The notes beneath the pieces were generated by a model that was given only the letters and a program-made list of their open reading frames with translations, was not told the origin of the DNA and made no database searches. 52,767 bases of DNA from Desulfatitalea alkaliphila (GTDB lineage Bacteria; Desulfobacterota; Desulfobacteria; Desulfobacterales; Desulfosarcinaceae), in assembly GCF_022968795.1 (NCBI RefSeq), contig NZ_JALJRB010000030.1, positions 1-52,767 on the forward strand, given 5' to 3'. The translations under genes and the position numbers were made by a program. Below are positions 1-6,611 of this stretch, in pieces (the stretch's first letter is position 1; every line of letters begins with the position of its first letter).

Positions 1-31
1 CAGTGATTAAGCGGTTTTTTTCCGGATTCCG

Positions 32-210
32 CTCAATTCGGCATATTAGCCGTTACCGCGAATATTTAATGTTAAAATATCCTATCGCCACTAAATCAAG
101 AACATTTTTTAGAATTTACGGACTTTTTTCAAAATAGAGATTGACATTTGGATTGGTGCTAATTACGAAAGCCGCATAATATTCAATTTAGAATATTAGC
201 CGACCGGGTA
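32..210 (+). promoter_or_regulatory. Upstream region of the integron integrase gene
   Basis: This AT-rich stretch precedes the integrase gene. A TTGACA -35-like box lies at 141-146, but no good -10 box follows at 16-18 bp, so the promoter call is weak. A degenerate direct repeat is visible: a block ending ATATTAGCCG at about 32-52 recurs at about 182-202, with 17 of 21 positions matching. In integrons the attI site normally sits 5' of intI and cassettes extend away from it, so attI would be expected here and cassettes to the left. I could not assign a convincing attI or attC core. No gene is seen in 1-224. Confidence 0.3.
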
Positions 211-224
211 AAGGGGGCAGGGTT

Positions 225-1751
225 ATGATCACAGTTCCACCGGACCTTCAGGTTGGTTTTCAAGCGCTTCTTGCTCGCAAAAACATACCGGAAAAATATC
301 GTTCTCATTACAGCAGATGGCTTCGGTACTATTGGGATTTCTGTCACAAGTACGATTATCCGGTATCAAGCAATCATAGTTTGGTTCCGTTTATCGGCAA
401 ACTGCGTGAAAAACAGCAGGCAGCGTTTCAGATCGAGCAGGCTGCGGACGCCATTGGCACTTATTATGAATTGGCGGGTGGTGCAAAGGGGGCACCGGGT
501 GCCGGGAGGGGAACGGCCGAGGGCGAATCCCTGGCGGGCGCGCCTCAAAAGGCGATTTCGAAATCCTGCCCGAGTGTTGGAAAAACCGTCGATGGTGCCG
601 GGGTGACGCCGCGCCCTGGGGCGACATATGATCCGCCTGCATCCGGCCGGCTTGCGGTGCATGCACCGGCGGTCCGCGCTTACGGCACAGGGACGGATGG
701 CGTCAGGCAGCCTGGTGGCGATCATCAATTCACGGAAAGAGCCGGCGCTGAAAAAGGCGAGCGACGGAAGACAGGCGCAAATTGGCAATCTGCTTTCGAT
801 GCCCTGGACGCCGAAATCAAGCTGAGGCATTATTCCCGTAAAACGTTGAAGAGCTATTCGGGCTGGCTTGGACAGTTTCAGGCGTTCACCCGATCGAAGC
901 CGCTGGATTCCCTGTCGGATACCGACATAAAGGGGTTTTTGACCTATCTGGCCGTGCAACGAAATGTGGCGGCGGCGACTCAGAACCTGGCATTCAATGC
1001 CCTTCTTTTTTTCTACCGCCATGTTCTGAAGAAAGAACCGGGCGATCTTAAAAATATCGCCCGGGCCAAACGCAAGCCTTATATTCCAGTTGTGTTGGCG
1101 CGGCACGAGATCGATCAGATTATTAGCCAGCTTGCGCCGCCATTGGATTTGGTCGTCATGCTTCTTTATGGTTGTGGCCTGCGCCTGTTTGAATGCCTGA
1201 ATCTTCGCTTGAACAATTTCAATCTCGATGCCCTCATTTTGACGGTTCACGACGGCAAGGGGAAAAAGGATCGCACGGTGCCCATGCCCGAGACGGCGTT
1301 ATCCCGGATTCGAGGCCAGATGGAATATGTTCGGGCGCTTCACGGACAGGATCTGAAGGCCGGATACGATGGCGCTTTCATGTTCGGTTCGATAGAGAAA
1401 AAATTTAAGAACGCCGCGAAGGAGCTTGCCTGGCAATGGTTTTTCCCCGGCTTCTCGATGACACATGTTCCCCAAACCGGGGAAAAGAGACGCTATCATA
1501 TTCACGAACGGCATGTCCAAAAAGCCATCAAGGCGGCGGTGAGAGACGCCGGGTTGTTCAAGCGTGTCACGTCCCATTCGTTTCGCCACAGCTATGCCAC
1601 CCATTTGCTGCAAGCCAACTATGATATTCGAACGATCCAGGACCTCCTGGGGCACAGCGATATCAGAACGACGATGATCTACACCCACACGATCAAAAGC
1701 CGGACCTTCAAGGAGACAAAGAGCCCTCTGGATTTTCAGCTTTCGGAATGA
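225..1751 (+). CDS. intI: Integron integrase (IntI-type tyrosine recombinase), long form
   Basis: This 508-residue tyrosine recombinase would catalyse attI x attC cassette insertion and excision. The catalytic set is visible: Arg in CGLRLFECL (about 325), the HxxR of HSFRHSYATH (about 447), His in LLGHSD (about 470) and Tyr in TTMIYTH (about 480). The IntI-specific insert that separates integron integrases from XerC/D is present between these (KELAWQWFFPGF, then RRYHIHERHVQKAIKAAV). Residues 1-85 look like a first copy of the SAM-like N-terminal domain, and residues 187-270 a second. They are joined by a Gly/Ala/Pro-rich linker (about 90-185) with high GC and unusual composition. Typical IntI is about 320-340 aa; longer forms with an N-terminal extension occur in deltaproteobacteria. 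The gene opens with ATG after a purine-rich AAAGGGGGCAGG. No cassette lies downstream, so any array should be left of the window. Confidence 0.88.
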   Translation: MITVPPDLQVGFQALLARKNIPEKYRSHYSRWLRYYWDFCHKYDYPVSSNHSLVPFIGKLREKQQAAFQIEQAADAIGTYYELAGGAKGAPGAGRGTAEGESLAGAPQKAISKSCPSVGKTVDGAGVTPRPGATYDPPASGRLAVHAPAVRAYGTGTDGVRQPGGDHQFTERAGAEKGERRKTGANWQSAFDALDAEIKLRHYSRKTLKSYSGWLGQFQAFTRSKPLDSLSDTDIKGFLTYLAVQRNVAAATQNLAFNALLFFYRHVLKKEPGDLKNIARAKRKPYIPVVLARHEIDQIISQLAPPLDLVVMLLYGCGLRLFECLNLRLNNFNLDALILTVHDGKGKKDRTVPMPETALSRIRGQMEYVRALHGQDLKAGYDGAFMFGSIEKKFKNAAKELAWQWFFPGFSMTHVPQTGEKRRYHIHERHVQKAIKAAVRDAGLFKRVTSHSFRHSYATHLLQANYDIRTIQDLLGHSDIRTTMIYTHTIKSRTFKETKSPLDFQLSE

Positions 1752-1879
1752 GCCGCGGCGTTGGGGTGTTCGAGACGCGTGGTTTCTGCTGGTCGTTGAA
1801 TTTGGCCAAATCATTTCGAATGGGAAGCCACGAAGGCGCCGATGGGGGAACCATCCAATGGAGGTCGTGACTTTTTGCC

Positions 1880-2030
1880 GTCCGGATTCGGGGACGTTGG
1901 GGGACGTTGTTGACTATTGTGACGTGCAGCGCTCGGTGTTTTGAGATCAGCCTATCGAAGGTTTTTTAAAAAGAAAATGGAAAGGTATGTCCATATCGTC
2001 AACAACGTCCCCAACGTCCTGAAATCGTCA
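1880..2030. repeat. Long imperfect inverted repeat (REP-like element)
   Basis: The left arm (1892-1914, GGACGTTGG followed by GGACGTTGTTGAC) is matched on the opposite strand by 1998-2019, with one extra G in the left arm. Imperfect pairing continues a few bases outward on both sides (about 1884-2026). The loop is about 83 nt. The tandem GGGACGTT units resemble ends of REP-type elements mobilised by Y1/RAYT transposases in deltaproteobacteria; that comparison is from memory. No transposase is present. The 1752-2216 gap holds nothing else I can support. Confidence 0.5.
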
Positions 2031-2216
2031 CCGTCGAAAAGGGCGAAGGCGAATGATGGTGGTTGATGCACATGCACATAAGTCCTGACGTGACAGGAGG
2101 CGATTGTCAAGGAAAGGCAAAACAGGGTATGGGGCGACCTTGACACAAACAGGCACGAGCTGTAATCAAACGCTTGTGAAATGGTACAATAGAAAAGTTG
2201 GGCGCTGGGAGCCGGA

Positions 2217-2594
2217 ATGAAGAACAGGACCAAGGGCCAATTGGAAGCTGAAATCAGCGAAGCCGTTATACGCTTTGAAAAGGAATTCATGGGCCGGGGG
2301 CCTCTGGAGACCAAAACCTACATCATTGACGATATGGTGCTGGTAAGACTCCGCAATGTTCTCACGCAAGCCGAGTTGAAGCTGGCCGACGTTCACGGAA
2401 GCAAGGATGGGCGGGAGTTGGTCAAGCGCGTTCGCATCGCGCTGTTGGAGCAGGGGCGCCCGTTGCTCGAAGAGGTGATCGAGAACATCCTGGGCGTGAA
2501 GGTCAAAAGCCTGCATACGGATATCAGCACGGTCACGGGTGAAAGAGTGATCCTCTTTTCACTGGCCACCACTCCGGATATTCCACAAAAATGA
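2217..2594 (+). CDS. DUF2294 / MpsC-like protein
   Basis: This small soluble protein of 125 residues has no signal peptide or membrane segment. The pattern (KGQLEAEISEAVIRFEKE, then GRGP, then VRLRNVLTQAELKLA, then a C-terminal LLEEVIENILGVKVKSLHTDIS) matches the DUF2294 family, PF10057, now named after MpsC of the staphylococcal MpsABC system. MpsAB is a Na+-linked membrane-potential/bicarbonate uptake system; the role of MpsC itself is unclear. No mpsA or mpsB homologue is seen in this window. The gene stands alone between the inverted repeat and the purC leader. Family assignment is fairly secure; function is unknown. Confidence 0.75.
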   Translation: MKNRTKGQLEAEISEAVIRFEKEFMGRGPLETKTYIIDDMVLVRLRNVLTQAELKLADVHGSKDGRELVKRVRIALLEQGRPLLEEVIENILGVKVKSLHTDISTVTGERVILFSLATTPDIPQK

Positions 2595-2648
2595 TAACCA
2601 ATTGAAATTGCATTCATTGAACGTTATCGCGCTTGTTGTAAAATTCAA

Positions 2649-2807
2649 TTGACAAATATTGGCGGTTATGGTTTAGCTGCCATCGGATCTGTTGTGGCAA
2701 AAGGGCGTGATCGCTCGCAGTTGCCTCGGGGGATCCGGAAACTTGAAAATAACGCCTTAGAGTTGGAACGACCCCTTCAACGCAGCTGAAGGGTGCGTGA
2801 TAAATAC
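2649..2807 (+). ncRNA. Structured leader of purC (riboswitch-like or small RNA)
   Basis: A TTGACA box at 2649-2654 with a poor -10 (TTTAGC at 17 bp) precedes a foldable segment. Pairings read by eye: CGGATC (about 2685) with GATCCG (about 2730), enclosing GGCAA/TTGCC, which encloses the GGGCG-TGAT-CGCTC hairpin; then a 7-bp hairpin CCCTTCA/TGAAGGG at about 2773-2793. An intrinsic terminator and the purC Shine-Dalgarno follow. This order (aptamer-like fold, terminator, gene) resembles a transcriptional riboswitch or attenuator. It lacks the conserved ZTP (pfl) and purine-riboswitch motifs I know. A free-standing small RNA ending at the terminator is the alternative. Confidence 0.45.
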
Positions 2808-2850
2808 AAGGCCGTCGCTCGTTTTATTAAACGGGCGGCGGCCTTTTTTT
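2808..2850 (+). terminator. Intrinsic terminator in the purC leader
   Basis: The arms 2808-2824 and 2829-2845 pair over 17 positions with two G-U pairs around a 4-nt TATT loop, followed directly by a T-run to 2850. It lies 20 nt upstream of the purC start codon, so it must be read through for purC expression from any upstream promoter. This fits attenuation. Confidence 0.85.
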
Positions 2851-2870
2851 ATGCGAAAGGAGAATCCGCC

Positions 2871-3758
2871 ATGGTCAATGGCAACTCAAGCGCCTACACG
2901 TTTTTGCGGCAGGGCAAGGTCCGGGATGTCTACGCCGCCGGAGATGAACGTCATCTTCTGATTGTCGCCAGCGATCGCATCTCGGCCTTCGATCATGTGC
3001 TGCCCGATCCCATCCCGGGCAAAGGCACCATTTTGACCCGGCTGTCCAATTTCTGGTTCGACAGAACGAAGGAGCTGATTGCGAACCATATTGTCGACAC
3101 GCAACCCGATCCGGCCGGCTGGCAAGACGATGGCCGGTGGCGTCGCGACCAGTTGAGCGGCCGTTCGGTGCTGGTCCAAAAGGCCCGCCCGCTGGCCATC
3201 GAGGCGATCGTCAGGGGCTACCTGGCAGGTTCCGGCTGGAAAGAATACCGGAAAACGGCAAGCGTCTGCGGCATTGCGCTGCCGGAGGGCCTGTTGGAGG
3301 CGGACCGCCTGCCGGAGCCGATTTTCACCCCTTCCACCAAGGCAGAGGCGGGAGCGCACGACGAGAACATCACCTTCGACAAGGCCGTGGACCTGGTTGG
3401 CAAGGAAGTGGCCGAGAAGGTGCGGGATATCAGTTTGCAGCTATACTGCCATGCACGGGATTTCGCCTCAGCAAAAGGCATCATCATCGCCGATACGAAA
3501 TTTGAATTCGGCATGATCGACGGCGAGCTGGTTTTGATCGATGAGTTGTTTACGCCGGATTCGTCCCGCTTTTGGCCCATGGACAGCTATTCGCCCGGAG
3601 GCTCTCCGCCGAGCTTCGACAAGCAGTTCGTGAGAGACCACCTCGAGAGCGTTCGATGGGCCAAACAACCGCCGGTTCCCCAACTGCCGCAAGAGGTCAT
3701 CGCCAAAACATCCCGAAAGTACGAAGAGGCCCTCAGGCGGCTGACGGAAGCGGATTGA
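2871..3758 (+). CDS. purC: Phosphoribosylaminoimidazole-succinocarboxamide synthase (SAICAR synthetase)
   Basis: PurC joins CAIR and aspartate using ATP to give SAICAR in cytoplasmic de novo purine synthesis. The 295-residue protein carries the hallmark [10 protein letters not shown] near residue 12, [32 protein letters not shown] (substrate loop), IFTPSTKAE and DTKFEFG. The length is right for the family. A longer reading from GTG 2793 would translate the terminator hairpin; the ATG at 2871 has AAAGGAGA at proper spacing and gives the normal N-terminus. purE follows 30 nt downstream, giving two steps of one pathway side by side. Regulation is probably through the structured leader upstream. 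Confidence 0.95.
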   Translation: MVNGNSSAYTFLRQGKVRDVYAAGDERHLLIVASDRISAFDHVLPDPIPGKGTILTRLSNFWFDRTKELIANHIVDTQPDPAGWQDDGRWRRDQLSGRSVLVQKARPLAIEAIVRGYLAGSGWKEYRKTASVCGIALPEGLLEADRLPEPIFTPSTKAEAGAHDENITFDKAVDLVGKEVAEKVRDISLQLYCHARDFASAKGIIIADTKFEFGMIDGELVLIDELFTPDSSRFWPMDSYSPGGSPPSFDKQFVRDHLESVRWAKQPPVPQLPQEVIAKTSRKYEEALRRLTEAD

Positions 3759-3788
3759 AACCAACCCGAGACAAGGAGGTGACTTGAT

Positions 3789-4313
3789 ATGAGCGGTACA
3801 GCTATCCATCAGGATCCAAAGGTCGCTGTGGTCATGGGAAGCAAGTCCGATTACGAGGTGATGAAGGCGTGCGCCAAGGTGTTGGCGGACTTCGAGGTAC
3901 CCTATGAGATTCGGGTGATCTCGGCCCACAGGACGCCGGATCGGGCCCACGAATTCGCCACCGGCGCAGAAGAACGGGGTCTGCAGCTGATCATCGCCGC
4001 CGCCGGCAAGGCGGCTCATCTGGCCGGCGTATTGGCGGCTTTGACGACTTTGCCGGTGCTCGGTGTGCCCATGACCACATCGGATCTGGGCGGTTTGGAC
4101 TCTTTGCTTTCAATGGTGCAGATGCCCGGCGGTATTCCGGTGGGCACCACGGCCATCGGCAAGGCGGGGGCCAAAAACGCCGCCTTGCTGGCGGTGGCCG
4201 TCTTGGCGCTCTCCGACACGCGTTTGCGGGATGCACTCAAGGCCTACCGGCATCGCATGCAGCAGGAGGTGGCGGCGGATGATGCCGAGGTGGCCCGCAG
4301 GGGCCTCGTCTGA
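3789..4313 (+). CDS. purE: 5-(carboxyamino)imidazole ribonucleotide mutase / AIR carboxylase
   Basis: PurE forms CAIR, the PurC substrate. The class I enzyme isomerises N5-CAIR made by PurK; class II uses AIR and CO2 directly. The 174-residue protein has VVMGSKSDYEVM (ribonucleotide/phosphate binding), ISAHRTPDR, then AAAGKAAHLAGVLAALTTLP and SLLSMVQMPGGIPVGT. In class I enzymes the glycine-rich loop usually reads AGGAAHLPG; here it reads AAGKAAHLAG, so the class is uncertain from sequence alone. No purK is in this window. The SD AAGGAGGTGA precedes ATG 3789. Confidence 0.93.
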   Translation: MSGTAIHQDPKVAVVMGSKSDYEVMKACAKVLADFEVPYEIRVISAHRTPDRAHEFATGAEERGLQLIIAAAGKAAHLAGVLAALTTLPVLGVPMTTSDLGGLDSLLSMVQMPGGIPVGTTAIGKAGAKNAALLAVAVLALSDTRLRDALKAYRHRMQQEVAADDAEVARRGLV

Positions 4314-4398
4314 GCCAAGGCGCAATGCGAGTGAAGAATCCAGTGGCGGACACCTTCGAATCGTCCTGAAGCACGTCTGCCGTCAAAGGAGTGGCAAA

Positions 4399-4983
4399 AT
4401 GAACGACGCTAAAAATATCCGCCCCAACCTGGTCGGTGATCAGCCCCGGGTGGATCCCAGCGCCCTTATCGATCCATCCGCGCAAATCATCGGCAACGTC
4501 ATCATCGGCAAGGATGTTTTCGTCGGTCCCTTGGCGGTCATTCGGTCCGATGAGCGCGGACCGGACGGCAAGGTTGCTCCGATTGTCATCGGTGAAGAGG
4601 TCAATATCCAGGACGGGGTGATCATTCACAGCCACGGCGGTGCCGTTGTGACGATCGGCGCCAGAACTTCGGTGGCCCACGGCGTGACCATCCACGGTCC
4701 GTGCGAGATCGGCGAAGCGTGTTTCCTGGCCATGCGGTGCACCATCTACGCTGCCACCCTGGAATCAAGGGTTTGGGTGAGCATGAACGCCCTGGTCATG
4801 CGCACGCGAATTCAGGCCCACTATTACGTACCGGCGGGAAGCATCATTCGGTCGAGCTCGGATGCATTGGGGCTGCGGATCGTTTCGCAAAAGGAAGAAC
4901 GTTACATGCAAAATGTCCTCAAGGCCGCCAACCAGCTCAGGGAGGATTATTTCAATACGCTTGCGGCGATGAAAGCCGGCTGA
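4399..4983 (+). CDS. Gamma-type carbonic anhydrase-like / LbH hexapeptide-repeat protein
   Basis: This 194-residue left-handed beta-helix protein is built from hexapeptide repeats (IIGNVIIGKDVFVGPLAVI, then VTIGARTSVAHGVTIHGPCEIG). The histidines in IIHSHGG and the H-x4-H of AHGVTIH sit where gamma-carbonic anhydrases bind metal, so CO2/HCO3- interconversion is plausible; related acyltransferases share the fold. A helical C-terminus (about 165-194) would close the trimer. The start is ATG 4399 with AAAGGAGTG upstream; in-frame codons back to 4231 overlap purE and are not used. It sits between purE and a biotin-dependent carboxylase, both of which handle CO2 or bicarbonate. Confidence 0.75.
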   Translation: MNDAKNIRPNLVGDQPRVDPSALIDPSAQIIGNVIIGKDVFVGPLAVIRSDERGPDGKVAPIVIGEEVNIQDGVIIHSHGGAVVTIGARTSVAHGVTIHGPCEIGEACFLAMRCTIYAATLESRVWVSMNALVMRTRIQAHYYVPAGSIIRSSSDALGLRIVSQKEERYMQNVLKAANQLREDYFNTLAAMKAG

Positions 4984-5049
4984 AGGGCGGCCGAGCTTCA
5001 TAATTTCAACTATTCTGCGTTGTAAATCGAGCAATAGAAGGTGAATCCG

Positions 5050-6603
5050 ATGCGAATGCAGTATGAAGCCACCCTCGAAACCCTCGAAAACCTTCGTGCC
5101 GAATCCATTGCCGCCGGCGGTGCGGAAAAGATCAATGCCCAGCACCGCAAGGGCAAGCTCACGGCCCGGGAGCGCATCGATCTGTTGGTGGATGACGACT
5201 CCTTCGAAGAGTTCGATGTGCTCAAAACCGGCCGCGGCGGCGCCTTGGGCAGTGAGCCCACTTACGCGGGCGACGGTGTCATCGCCGGTCACGGCGCCAT
5301 CGACGGTCGGGAGGTCTTTGTCTTCAGCCAGGACTTCACCGTCATGGGCGGCTCCCTGGGCGAAGCACATGCCCAGAAGATTTGCAAGGTCATGGATTTG
5401 GCGGTCAAGGTGGGCGCGCCGATCATCGGTCTCAGTGATTCGGGTGGTGCGCGCATCCAGGAGGGTGTGGACGCCCTTGCGGCTTATGGGGAGATTTTTC
5501 ACCGCAACGTCCGCGCCAGCGGCGTGGTGCCCCAAATATCGTGCATCATGGGGCCTTGCGCCGGAGGAGCGGTCTACAGCCCTTCAATCACCGATTTCGT
5601 TTTCATGGTGCGGGAATCTTCCTATATGTTCGTGACCGGTCCGAGTGTGGTCAAGACCGTCACCCACCAGGAAATCACTTCCGAGGATTTAGGCGGCGCC
5701 CAAATCCATGCTCAAAAAAGCGGCGTGGCGCACTTCATCGCCTCAAACGACGTGCTTTGCCTGCGCGAGGTGCGGCGGCTGGTCAACTATCTGCCTTCCA
5801 ACTTCCGCCAGCGGGCGCCCATGATGGATCTGCGCGATCCGGCCGACCGCATCGATCCCGCTCTGGATTATCTTGTGCCCGAAAACCCCAACCAGAGCTA
5901 TGACATGAACGTACTGATCCACAGCATTCTGGATGGCGCCGAATTCATGGAGGTCCACCCCGGCTTTGCACGCAATATCATCTGCGGCTTCGGGCGACTG
6001 GGGGGGCAGACCATCGGTCTGGTGGCCAATCAGCCGGCGGTGCTGGCAGGGGTTTTGGACTCGGATGCATCTTTCAAGGCCGGCCGTTTCGTGCGCTTTT
6101 GCGATGCCTTCAATATACCCCTGATCGCCCTGGTGGATGTGCCCGGCTTCATGCCCGGACCCGACCAGGAGCACGGCGGCATCATCCGGCACGGCGCCAA
6201 GTTGCTCTACGCCTTTACCGAGGCCACGGTGCCGCGCATCACTGTGATTGTGCGCAAAGCGTACGGTGGCGCTTATCTGGTGATGAACTCCAAGCATATC
6301 CACTGTGATGTCAATTACGCCTGGCCCACCGCCGAGATCGCGGTCATGGGGCCCAAAGGTGCCGCGGAAGTGATTTTTCGCAGGGAGATTCAGTCGGCCG
6401 AGGACCCCGAAACGGTGCTGAACGAAAAAATGGCCCATTATCGCCGCACTTTCGCCAATCCCTTTTTGGCGGCCAAACGCGGTTATATCGACGATGTGAT
6501 CTTTCCCAGGGACACCCGCCACCGCCTGATACGCACCCTGCAGGTGCTGGAGGGCAAAGAAGCCAAGCGGCCCGAACGCAAGCATGGAAACATCCCACTG
6601 TGA
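5050..6603 (+). CDS. Acyl-CoA carboxylase carboxyltransferase (beta) subunit, propionyl-CoA carboxylase type
   Basis: This subunit transfers the carboxyl group from carboxybiotin to an acyl-CoA. The 517-residue protein shows the crotonase-fold carboxyltransferase pair: an N-terminal half with LTARERIDLLVDDDSFEE, QDFTVMGGSLGEAHAQKI and LSDSGGARIQEG, and a C-terminal half with NIICGFGRLGG, VDVPGFMPGPDQEHGGIIRHGAK and KAYGGAYLVMN. This is the PccB/MmdA layout. The paired biotin carboxylase downstream argues for a carboxylase and not a decarboxylase. The acyl-CoA specificity cannot be read; propionyl-CoA is the usual choice for this type. Start: ATG 5050 with AGAAGGTG 6 nt upstream, preferred over GTG 5041. 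Confidence 0.88.
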   Translation: MRMQYEATLETLENLRAESIAAGGAEKINAQHRKGKLTARERIDLLVDDDSFEEFDVLKTGRGGALGSEPTYAGDGVIAGHGAIDGREVFVFSQDFTVMGGSLGEAHAQKICKVMDLAVKVGAPIIGLSDSGGARIQEGVDALAAYGEIFHRNVRASGVVPQISCIMGPCAGGAVYSPSITDFVFMVRESSYMFVTGPSVVKTVTHQEITSEDLGGAQIHAQKSGVAHFIASNDVLCLREVRRLVNYLPSNFRQRAPMMDLRDPADRIDPALDYLVPENPNQSYDMNVLIHSILDGAEFMEVHPGFARNIICGFGRLGGQTIGLVANQPAVLAGVLDSDASFKAGRFVRFCDAFNIPLIALVDVPGFMPGPDQEHGGIIRHGAKLLYAFTEATVPRITVIVRKAYGGAYLVMNSKHIHCDVNYAWPTAEIAVMGPKGAAEVIFRREIQSAEDPETVLNEKMAHYRRTFANPFLAAKRGYIDDVIFPRDTRHRLIRTLQVLEGKEAKRPERKHGNIPL

Positions 6604-6611
6604 GGTTTGTC

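Noticed and set aside
2649-2850. ZTP riboswitch, purine riboswitch or 6S RNA upstream of purC
   Set aside because: The conserved ZTP blocks and purine-aptamer loops are missing, and the fold read by eye is a series of hairpins and not the single long rod of 6S RNA. Only an unassigned structured leader can be supported.
2793-2870. N-terminal extension of purC from GTG 2793
   Set aside because: The extension would be encoded by the terminator hairpin and gives an atypical N-terminus; ATG 2871 has a proper ribosome site.
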